Shown in pieces: positions 56,095 through 64,000 of a stretch of 64,000 nt of DNA. Both the position numbers and the translations under genes were made by a program. Within the stretch, counting starts at the first letter, position 1. The number at the start of each line of letters is the position of its first letter. Under the pieces are notes generated by a model that was not told where the DNA came from, did no database searches, and saw only the letters and a program-made list of their open reading frames with translations. Source of the stretch: Capra hircus (lineage: Eukaryota > Chordata > Mammalia > Artiodactyla > Bovidae); NCBI RefSeq assembly GCF_001704415.2, contig NC_030808.1:133563089-133627088 (forward strand), read 5' to 3'.

Positions 56095-56260
56095 TTAGTG
56101 ATTACCTTTATGAATCACCACTATAACCTCGCAAAGAAGATAATACTGTTATCTCCATTTTAAAACAGTGAAAGAGGCCCAGAGAGGCTGAGTAACTTGC
56201 CCACAGTCACACAGCCCAGGCAGTTTAATTCCAGAGTAACTGTGTCTGACCACTGCTAAA
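56095..56260 (-). mobile_element. MIR SINE, antisense
   Basis: 'aactttatgaatcaccacta'-type block (about 56104-56123), 'ctgttatctccattttaaaa' (56146-56165), 'cagagaggctgagtaacttg' (56181-56200) and 'cacagtcacacagccc' (56202-56217) give the reverse MIR order. Confidence 0.85.
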
Positions 56261-57901
56261 GTCGAATGATGAAGCAAAGGTACAGAATTGTGTATAAGTG
56301 CTGACCACATCAATGAGGATATACACTGAGTATGCTCTAATGCTGTCATAGTGTGTTATTGTAATAAAAATAATAAAAAGCAGCATGCCCCAAGTGGAAA
56401 ACAGCTTTATCCATGCCCAACAGTGTTTCTATCACCTCATTTGCATTTTTTTCCAATTTAAACAATGTTTACAGTACAAAAATAATATACAGTCACACTA
56501 AAAAAAAATTCACATGCACAAAAGGATATAAAATAAAAAGTAGGCCTCCCTCCCCACTAGCCTTTCTCCACTTTGAGATCATCACTGTTAGCAGTTTCTT
56601 ATCTATCTTTCAAAAATGTGTTCTTCATTTAAAATAAAGAACACACACACACACATAGGTACATATATAACACACACAATCCACCCTTATCTTGGCTACA
56701 TCTGTTAAACAGCCTCCCGATTGGCTCCTGTTTTATTTATGATGAATTGGAACACCCATATCTTTCGCACATGAAGTGTTATTAAGTTTTCATCTCTCCA
56801 TCTTGTACAGTTTTTTTTCTCACCTAAATGTAGGATATTTTATATCTTCATACTGAGTTTCATGTAGCTGGTTGTGTTCTACCATTCCAGCGAATTAAAT
56901 CTTTTTTTACTTCTGAATCCAAAGCCTAGAAGCTTTCTCCTTCACAAGTCTAACATTGTACATATACCCTGATTTTCCAGGCCTAAGGAAACAACTACAG
57001 GGCTGGAGCAAGGGGGGCATTGGGATGCTTTTTGAGGGTTACTATATTAACGATTAACCCAAAATGTGCTAAATGTTAGCAGTGGCTATTTCCAGATGGT
57101 GGGTATTTGTACACATTTTCCAAATGTCTAATGGTGAGCATGGGTTAATTTTGTCATTAAAAACAATGAAATAAAAGCTGAAGTTGTACAGATTGGATAT
57201 TATTTCTGCTTATTTATTGTCTTCGTAAAAGAGATGATACACCCATTTCTTCTGCTTGGATACTTTGCAGTGACCCCCAGTAGAGTATCACTGATATGTA
57301 CCTGATCTATTGACATGGTGTTTACCCATGTGACCTCCTATGGTCGATGTGCTGTTACCTGGTGTGATGTGAGCAGAGGCAGCAGCTTGTCTGTGTGGTC
57401 TGGTTGGCCCCTTGTGCTTCTGCAGCCCACCATCCACTATGAGCAGAGTGTGCTCCAGATAAATGTTGGTCCCAAAATTGAGAGCCCTTGGCCCAGATAT
57501 CAACCTGGTCCATAGCCCAAGGCAGAAATCCCCATTCCCCAATCAACCCATAGAACCCTGATTGACAAAAATAAATGTAATTGGGGGAGTCTTTTAATAA
57601 TAGCATGTTTACAGTAATAATTGAGTAGAAGGGAGAGTCAGCTCCTCCCATGCTGACTGGAATGTCCTGGAAAGAGTCGCCTGCCCTTCTCCAGCTGTTG
57701 TAGCCACCCTCTCCTTAGTTTGTGCCTCCCCACCACCCATTTGAGCTATGCTCACCTACTCCTGCCCTTAAGCCACCTGCCTCCCACCATTACCTGCTGG
57801 TAAGGAAGCGGGAGCCACACCTCCTGGCTAGTCCTAACATTCTTTTCTCCAAAAGTTCCTATTCTGTGGAGTAGAAAGGACTTTGGTCTACAGCTTAATC
57901 A
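56261..57901. other. unassigned DNA with a short (CA)n
   Basis: A (CA)n of about nine units lies at 56639-56656. 57030-57180 resembles an ancient repeat end ('tgctaaatgttagcagtggc' 57067-57086). Overlapping frames at 57288-57651 on both strands are not credible genes. Confidence 0.35.
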
Positions 57902-58380
57902 TGAGTTGTTGTGAGTTGAATTGTGTCCCTTCCAAATTCACTTGCTGAAGTCCTAACCACCAGCACCCCAGAATATGACCTCATTTGAAAATAGGGTCAT
58001 TGCAGACGTGATTAGTAAAAATGAGGTCATAGTGGAGCAAGATAGCCCCTGATCCAGTATGACTGATGTCCTTCTAAGAAGGAGAATTTGGACACAGAAA
58101 AAGATACACACACAGGGAGAACGCCTTGTGAACCTGAAGGTGGCGACCAGGGTGATGCCTCTAAAAGCTAAGGAATGTGGAACATTGCCAGCTGATCATC
58201 AGAAGCTACGAGAGAAGCAGGAAACAGATTCTTCCTCATGGCCTCAGAAGGAAGAAGCAACCCTGCTGACACCCTGACCTCTAGACTCCAGCCTCCAGAA
58301 GTATGAGACAACACATTTCTATTGTGTAAGTCAGCCAGTTTGAGGTGCTTTCTTATGGCAGTGCTAGGAAAACTAATACA
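57902..58380 (+). mobile_element. MLT1-family solitary LTR (ERVL-MaLR), sense
   Basis: Starts 'tgagttgttgtgagttgaat' and ends 'ggaaaactaataca', with the diagnostic blocks 'atatgacctcatttgaaaat' (57973-57992), 'cattgcagacgtgattagt' (57998-58016), 'gacacagaaaaagatacaca' (58091-58110) and 'cagcctccagaagtatgaga' (58289-58308). No internal region adjoins it, so it is a solo LTR. The flanking 5-mers do not match, as expected for such an old insertion. Confidence 0.85.
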
Positions 58381-58439
58381 TGAGGCCACCTCAGATTCTG
58401 CTCCCAATTACAGCCTATGGGTTCTTTCCCCACCAAGCA

Positions 58440-59145
58440 ATTCTCTGACTCAGGTTGGATGGTCTACAGTTCAGATCAACTCTGACACCACCTATCTAGT
58501 GGTGTGGTCAGATTCCACAAGTTAAGGGCTCATCTTACAAGACTGACTCCCCAAACTTCAGATTCTAATCACAAGCCCAGGTTGTCATCTGTGCTTCTAA
58601 AGGCAGACCAGAGACACAAGGTTTCAACAGCCCCTCCTTGCATTCTCTTAATTTGCTAGAGCCGCTCACAGAATTCAGAGAAACATTTCACTTACCAGAT
58701 TACCAAATTACTATAAAAGGATACATTTTAGAAACAGCCAGATAAAAGAGATGTGAGAGGCATGGTGTGGGGTAAGGCCCTGTAGCTTCCATGCTCTTTC
58801 TAAGCTCAATACTCTCCCAGCACCTCCAAGTGTTCACCAATCCGGAAGCTATCCAAACCCCATTTGGTTTTTCTAGAGGCTGCATTACATGGACGTGATT
58901 GATTTAATCATCGGCTATTGGTGATTGATTCATCCTCCAGCTTCTCTCTCTTCCCCAGAGGTCAAGGAGACAGATGGGACTGAGATTTTCAACCTTCTAA
59001 TTCCATGGTTGGTTTTCCTGGCAATCAGCCGCCATCCTTAATTGTTTTCTGAAAGTCCCCTCATTAACATAGCAAAAGATATCTTCATTGCTCTCATCAC
59101 AGGAAATTAGGAGAGTAAAAACCAAATAAATATTTTTTATTATGA
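58440..59145 (+). mobile_element. ancient LTR-like repeat, family not named
   Basis: 'agattaccaaattactataa' (58699-58718), 'gcacctccaagtgttcacca' (58820-58839), 'ggaagctatccaaaccccat' (58844-58863), 'gattgatttaatcatcggct' (58897-58916) and 'catggttggttttcctggca' (59003-59022) belong to a mammal-wide repeat that I recognise by pattern as LTR-like but cannot name. No open frame. Confidence 0.5.
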
Positions 59146-59662
59146 ATAACAATGTCACACCACAGCCAAGTCTCTCTGTCCTTTCAGTGCCTCTGGAGGC
59201 TCCCTGCCCTCAGCCGCTAGGTCCAGCTGACCTTGAGGGTGATGAGCAGGTGAGACATCTTCTCTCCTCTCCTCCTTCAGAACCAGTCCTTTCCCCACAC
59301 TTGATGCCATGCTGTGCCAAAGCCACCCTCACCCCCCACCACAGTCCTACCACTTGTGGACTCAATGCTTGAGTCTATCATCTATTGCTGCAAACTCTTT
59401 CACTGTGCTTATGGTGACTGTCATTCTGCAAAATGAACCCAAAATACCTCTCTGTAGGTTCTATGTGAATGCATTGATAACTCTGTCAATAAAGACAGGG
59501 CTGAGTACCCCACTTGCCTTCCTCACTGCCATAAGCCTTAAGTGCCTTTCTATCAGGAGCTGGCCTGCCTTCCAGCCCTGTGCCCCATCTACCACATGAC
59601 TTGTCATGAAAGACCAGCCAGATACAGATGCCTGATAGCCTCAGAATAAAAAGGATATGTGA
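59146..59662. other. unassigned DNA
   Basis: About 520 bases with no recognised element; short overlapping frames only. Confidence 0.3.
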
Positions 59663-59804
59663 GATGGCCTTCCTGGAGGAAGGCATGGCAACCCACTCCA
59701 GGACTCTTGCCTGGAGAATATCATGGACAGAGGAGCCTGGTGGGCTACAGTTTATAGGGTTGCAAAGAGCAGACACGACTGAAGTGACTTAGCATGATGC
59801 CCTT
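59663..59804 (+). mobile_element. Bov-A monomer with 9-bp target duplication
   Basis: Body 59672-59795 ('aggcatggcaacccactcca' 59681-59700; 'agacacgactgaagtgactt' 59771-59790). Flanked by gatggcctt (59663-59671) and gatgccctt (59796-59804), one mismatch. Confidence 0.9.
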
Positions 59805-59839
59805 AATCTGCCAAGCTAGTGAGCTTATCAAATGGGAAA

Positions 59840-60010
59840 TAAATGAAGTTCAAATTAGAATGTTAGAAATTTAGAGGTGAAAAGAGCTTAGATATTTCAA
59901 GCTCTAGCCTCTATTTTATGAGTGAGGAACCTGGGGCCCCAGAGAGGAAACAACTTGGAAAAAGCGAGTTCTCAGCAAAGCCAGGACAAGAATACTAGTT
60001 TTCCATTTCA
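59840..60010. repeat. ancient repeat fragment (MIR- or MER-like)
   Basis: 'ttttatgagtgaggaacctg' (59914-59933) followed by 'gggccccagagaggaaa' and an 'agccaggacaagaatactag' block (59979-59998) resembles the 'acagatgaggaaactgaggcccagag' arrangement shared by several mammal-wide repeats. Confidence 0.45.
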
Positions 60011-60579
60011 GTTTTCCTAAGACCACATTAAAGAGATTAAAAAAAAAAATCTATGAATGTTCTAATTGATCATAGTCCTAGTTTCTAATTTTCTCTGATC
60101 ATTGGTTTAATAATCTATTTCATATATCTTATTACAGAAGCAAACATCCACATTGTTAAACAATTTCAAATTGTACAGTAGAGCCTGTTGTGGAAAGTGA
60201 TGACCCTAGTTGTCCTCCTTCACCTCAGACACATAAGTTCCTCTCTCTTGGGTTAATCACTCATAATCTCTCCTGTCCTTAGCATGTCTGATGGTTATTT
60301 ACCACTGTGTCACTAAATAACGTTATTATCCTCTTGATCAAACTTCAGACAGTTTTAATGTTAGGATTTATTTCTTTTACTCAACTTTAGACATTATTTC
60401 CCACAATGTTTGGGAAAATATTAATATTCGTTTCTTCTCTGTACCTTCTACATGGTCAAAGTTTATAATATTTATTTTTATTCTATAAGCATAATTTAGT
60501 TCTTTAGTACTTATCAATTAAGTACTTAAAATATTATGAATATAAGAATATACAGAGGAAATATACATAAAAGGTTTTA
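60011..60579. other. AT-rich unassigned DNA
   Basis: About 570 bases; no recognised repeat, no coding frame. Confidence 0.3.
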
Positions 60580-60686
60580 ATCACCTGGATAACCACAAGG
60601 GTGTGGTTACTCACCTAGAGCCAGACATCCTGGAGTGTGAAGTCAAGTGGACCTTAAGAAGGATTACTATAATAAAGCTAATGTAA

Positions 60687-62190
60687 GTGATGGAATTCCG
60701 GCTGATCTATTTAAAAATCTTAAAAGCTGATGCTGTTAAAGTGCTACACTCAATGTTAGCAAATTTGGAAAACTCAGCAGTGGCCACAGAACTGGACAAG
60801 TTTTCATTCCAATCCCAAAGAAAGGCAATGCCAAAGAATGCTCAAACTACTGTGCAATTGCTCTCGTGTCACATGCTAGCAAGGTTATGCTTAAAATCCT
60901 TCAAGCTATGCTTCAGCTCAAAATTCTCCAAGCCAGGCTTCAACAGTACATCAACCATGAACTTCCAGATGTTCAAGCTGGATTTAGAAAAGGCAGAGGA
61001 ACCAGAGATCAAATTGCCAACATCCGTCATATCATAGAAAAAGCAAGAAAGTTCCAGAGAAAACATCTACTTCTGCTTTATTGACTATCCCAAAGCCTTT
61101 GACTGTATGGATCACAACAAACTGCGGAAAATTCTTAAAGAGATGGGAATATCAGACCACCTTACCTGCCTCCTGAGAAATCTGTATGCAGGTCAACAAG
61201 CAACAGTTAGAACTGGACATGGAAAAACAGACTGGTTCCAAACTGGGAAAGGAGTATGTCAAGGCCGCATATTGTCACCCTACTTATTTAACTTATATGC
61301 AGAGTACATCATGAGAAATGCCAGGGTGGGTGAAGCACAGGATGGAATCAAGATTGCCAGGGGAAATATCAATAACCTCAGATATGCAGATGACACCACC
61401 CTTATGGCAGAAAGTGAAGGAGAACTAAAGAACCTCTTGATGAAAGTGAAAGAGGAGAGTGAAAAAGAACCTCTTGATGAAAGTGAAAGAGGAGAGTGAA
61501 AAAGCTGGCTCAAAGCTCAACATTCAGAAAACTAAGATCATGACATCTGGTCCCATCGGTTCATGGCAAATAGATGGGGAAACAATGGAAGCAGTGAGAG
61601 ATTTTATCTTTTTGGACTCCCAAATCACTGGCAGATGGTGACTGTAGCCATGAAATTAAAAGACCCTTGCTCCTTGGAAGAAAAGCTATGACCAACCTGG
61701 AGAGCGTATTAAAAATGAGAGACATTACTTTGCCAACAAAGGTTTGTCTAGTCAAAGCTAAGGTCCATCTAGTCAAAGCTATGGTTTTGCCAGTACTCAT
61801 GTATGGATGTGAGAGCTGGACTATAAAGAAAGCTGAGCACCAGAGAACTGATGCTTTTGAACTGTGGTGTTGGAGAAGACTCTTGAGAGTCCCTTGGACT
61901 GCAAGGAGATCCAACCAGTCCATCCTAAAGGAAATCAGTCCTGAATATTCATTGGAAGGACAGATGCTGAAGCTGAAGCTACAATACTTTGGCCACCTGA
62001 TGTTAAGAACTGACTCATTGGAAAAGATCCTGATGCTGGGAAAGATTGAAGGCAGGAGGAGAAGGGGATGACAGAGGATGCAATGGTTAGATGGCATCAC
62101 TGACTCGATGGGCATGAGTTTGAGCAATCTCTGGGAGTTGGTTATGGACAGGGAAGCCTGGCGTGCTGCAGTCCATGGAGTCTCAAAGAG
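60687..62190 (+). pseudogene. BovB ORF2 remnant: YADD kept, several frameshifts
   Basis: RT fingers in frame 60866-61084 ('VQAGFRKGRGTRDQIANIRH'), palm and catalytic motif in 61107-61499 ('GKGVCQGRILSPYLFNLYAE', 'NNLRYADDTTLMAESEGELK'), C-terminal region in 61667-62071 ('YGCESWTIKKAEHQRTDAFE', 'PWTARRSNQSILKEISPEYS'). A perfect 37-base tandem duplication (61430-61503) shifts the frame after the catalytic motif, and a 21-base duplication (61747-61781) adds seven codons further on. Confidence 0.9.
61430..61503 (+). repeat. perfect 37-bp tandem duplication in BovB
   Basis: 61430-61466 and 61467-61503 are identical ('gaacctcttgatgaaagtga' start). Other BovB copies in the window have the unit once, so this is private to this copy. 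37 is not a multiple of three, hence the frameshift. Confidence 0.97.
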
Positions 62191-62665
62191 TCGGACACAA
62201 GTGAGCAACTGAACTGAACTGAACTGAGGTTTCAGCAGCACATGAACCAAGAACTTCCAGATGTATAAGCTGGGTTTTGAAGAGGCAGAGGAAACAGAGA
62301 TAAATTGCCAAAATTTGTTATATCATGGAGGAAGCAATAGAGATTCAGAAAAAAAATCTACTTCTTCTTCATTGATTATGCTTAAGCGTTTGACTGTGTG
62401 GATGACAATAAATTGTGGAAAATTCTTTAAAGATGGGAGTACCAGACCACCTTACCTGTATGCTGAGAAATCTGTATGCAAGCCAAGAAGCAACAGTTAG
62501 AACTGGACATGAAACTGGTTCAAAATTGGGAAAGGAGTACATTAAGTCCTTATATTGTCAACTTGCTTATTTAACTTCTATGCAGAGTACATCAAGCAAA
62601 ATCCTGGGCTGGATAAATCACAAGCTAGAATCAAGATTGCTGGGAGAAATAACAACCTCAAATAA

Positions 62666-62999
62666 GCAGATGAAAGTGAAAGTGAATGTCGCTCAGTCCT
62701 GTCTGACTCTTTGCAACCCCATGGACTAAACAGTCAGTGGAATTCTCCAGACCAGAATACTGGAGTGGTTAGCCTTCTCCAGGGGATCTTCCCAACCCAG
62801 GGATCAACTCAGGTGTCCCACATTGCAGGTGGATTCTTTAACAGCTGAACCACCAGGGAAGCCCAAGAATACTGGAGTGGGTAGTCTTTCCCTTCAACAG
62901 GGGATCTTCCAGACCCAGGAATTGAACCAGGATCTCCTGCATTGCAGGCGGATTCTTTACCAGCTGAGTTACTAGCGAAGCCCCTAAACATGCAGATGA
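62666..62999 (-). mobile_element. two Bov-tA SINEs, antisense, within an 8-bp direct repeat
   Basis: First copy 62674-62864 ('aagtgaaagtgaatgtcgct' to the reversed tRNA head 'accaccagggaagccc'). Second, 5'/3'-shortened copy 62865-62983 ('aagaatactggagtgggtag' to 'tagcgaagccccta'). The pair is flanked by 'gcagatga' at 62666-62673 and 62992-62999. Confidence 0.85.
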
Positions 63000-63149
63000 G
63001 TGAGTGTAAGTCACTCAGTCGTGTCCAACTCTCTGTGACCCCATGGACTATACAGCCCATGGAATTCTCCAGGCTGAAATACTGGAGTGGGTAGTCATTC
63101 CCTTCTCCAGGGGATCTTCCTGACCAGGGATGGAACCTAGGTTTCCCAA
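63000..63149 (-). mobile_element. Bov-tA SINE, antisense, tRNA head truncated
   Basis: 'aagtcactcagtcgtgtcca' (63008-63027) through 'ggatcttcctgaccagggat' (63112-63131), stopping in the B-box region at 'ggtttccc'. The rest of the head is missing. Confidence 0.85.
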
Positions 63150-63300
63150 GTGAAAGTGAAAGTCACTCAGTTGTGTCTGACTCTTTGCAACCCCTTGAAC
63201 TATACAGTGTGTGGAATTCTCCAGGCCAGAACACTGGAGCGGGTAGCCTTTCCCTTCTCCAGGGGATCTTCCCATTTCAGGGATCGAACCCAGGTCTCGC
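63150..63300 (-). mobile_element. Bov-tA SINE, antisense, tRNA head truncated
   Basis: 'aagtgaaagtgaaagtcact' (63150-63169) through 'cagggatcgaacccaggtct' (63278-63297). Truncated at almost the same point as its neighbour at 63000-63149, so this pair may be a tandem duplication. Confidence 0.85.
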
Positions 63301-64000
63301 ACAGATAATGCCACTCTAATGGCAGAAAGTAAAGAGGAACTAAACAGTCTCTTAATAAGGGTGAAAGAGGAGAGCGAAAAAGCTGTCTTGAAGCTCAACA
63401 TTAAAAAAACTAAGATCATGGGATCCAGTTCCATCACTTCATGGAAAATAGAAGGGAAAAAAGTAAAAGCTGTGACAGGTTTTATTTCCTTGGACTCCAA
63501 AATCACTGTGGACAGTGACTGCAGCCATGAAATTAAAAGACCTAGCTACTTGGAAGAAAAGCTAGGACAAACGTAGACAATGCATTAAAAAGTAGAGACA
63601 TCACTTTGCCAACAAAGATCTGTCTAGTCAAAACTATAGTTTTTCCAATAGTCATGTATGGAGTTAGACCATAAAGCAGGCTAAGCACCGAATAAATGAT
63701 GGTTTTGGATTGTGGTGTTGGAGAAGATTCTCGAGAGTCCCTCAGACTGCAAGGAGTTCAAACTTAAAAGGAAATCAGTCATGAATATTCATTGGAATAT
63801 TCATGCTGAAGCTCCAATACTTTGGCCACCTGATGCAAAAAGCCAACACTCTGGAAAAGATCCTGATGCTGGGAAAGGTTGAGGACAAGAGAAGAGGGTG
63901 GAAGAGGTGAGACAGCATCTCAAACTCAATGGATATGAATTAGAGCAAACTCCAGGAGATAGTAGAGGACAGAGGAACCTGGTTGCTGCAGTCCATGGTG

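Larger units (their letters stand above)
60580..62228 (+). mobile_element. BovB LINE, 5'-truncated, sense
   Basis: Begins just upstream of the RT domain ('cacctagagccagacatcct' 60612-60631) and runs to the ACTGA-type tail at 62206-62228. It covers the same part of the family as the 32.5-34.15 kb copy (about 1.65 kb), but on the other strand. It is followed with no spacer by another BovB in the same orientation. Confidence 0.95.
62261..63960 (+). pseudogene. BovB ORF2 remnant, split at the YADD motif
   Basis: RT palm remnants in frames 62261-62500 and 62415-62729 ('LTCMLRNLYASQEATVRTGH') lead to 'aataagcagatga', where the catalytic motif codons lie; the SINE cluster begins there. After it, frame 63319-63576 resumes with 'MAESKEELNSLLIRVKEESE' and continues to 'ITVDSDCSHEIKRP'. 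The region after 63576 is in broken frames. Confidence 0.85.
62229..64000 (+). mobile_element. second BovB LINE, sense, running off the window
   Basis: Starts in the RT fingers ('caagaacttccagatgtata' 62248-62267), is interrupted at 62666 by a cluster of antisense Bov-tA SINEs, resumes at about 63301 and continues past 64000. It is more diverged than the first copy. Discounting the SINE cluster, about 1.1 kb of BovB is visible. Confidence 0.92.

Noticed and set aside
61561..62250. 229-aa minus-strand frame
   Set aside because: Antisense of the BovB ORF2 C-terminal region. BovB antisense is often open because of its codon composition; similar antisense frames occur at the other BovB copies.
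1..64000. CRISPR array, phage, plasmid or bacterial operon
   Set aside because: The regularly recurring sequences are dispersed SINEs and LINEs, not direct repeats with unique spacers; gene density and repeats are those of a mammalian genome.

Overview
This window is nuclear DNA from a ruminant, most likely a bovid (cattle, sheep or goat group). The diagnostic evidence is the density of ruminant-specific retroposons: six BovB (RTE-class) LINE segments with the ACTGA-type 3' tail, about 22 copies or parts of copies of Bov-tA and Bov-A2 SINEs, two copies of a cetartiodactyl CHR-type tRNA SINE, and ruminant L1 elements with their characteristic 5' UTR. Older mammal-wide repeats (MIR, L2, MLT1 LTRs, a MER5-like element, a small hAT element, old L1M copies) are also present. 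I see no CpG-island-like stretch, no convincing exon of a host gene, no tRNA, rRNA or snRNA gene, and no CRISPR. The longer open frames are retrotransposon reverse transcriptases or chance frames in repeats, so this looks like intergenic DNA or the inside of a large intron.

Layout. 1-5 kb: an antisense MLT1 LTR, antisense L1 pieces and two Bov-tA SINEs. 5-7.3 kb: unassigned DNA. 7.3-10.1 kb: old L1, an L2 and an ancient repeat. 10.1-18 kb: mostly single-copy-looking DNA with a 50-bp minisatellite, a tail-only insertion, a CHR SINE and a MIR; about 14.0-15.6 kb is the longest repeat-poor stretch. 18-27 kb: two antisense BovB copies, several SINEs and a decayed endogenous retrovirus pol relic split by later insertions. 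27.4-41.8 kb: a nested L1 complex. A sense L1 is split by a roughly 8-kb antisense L1 with both ends, which is itself split by two BovB and two Bov-A2 insertions, three of the four with clear 10-14 bp target duplications. 42-50 kb: old L1M, a (TA)n array, ancient LTR material and a perfect 41-bp inverted repeat. 50.5-60 kb: a short hAT element with terminal repeats, CHR, Bov-tA and MIR SINEs, an unusual tRNA-plus-Bov-A-dimer SINE, and MLT1 and other LTRs. 60.6-64 kb: two BovB copies head to tail, the second broken inside its reverse-transcriptase catalytic motif by a cluster of antisense SINEs.

Nothing here forms an operon, pathway or dedicated biological system. The biology on view is retrotransposition: L1 and BovB encode reverse transcriptase and endonuclease, and their non-coding partners (Bov-tA, Bov-A2, CHR, MIR) depend on such enzymes. 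Every autonomous copy in the window is broken. The items most worth a second look are the perfect hairpin at 46.7 kb, the datable nesting order at 27-42 kb, the SINE cluster inside a BovB active-site motif, and the split retroviral pol relic. All family names rest on recognition by eye; no database search was possible.
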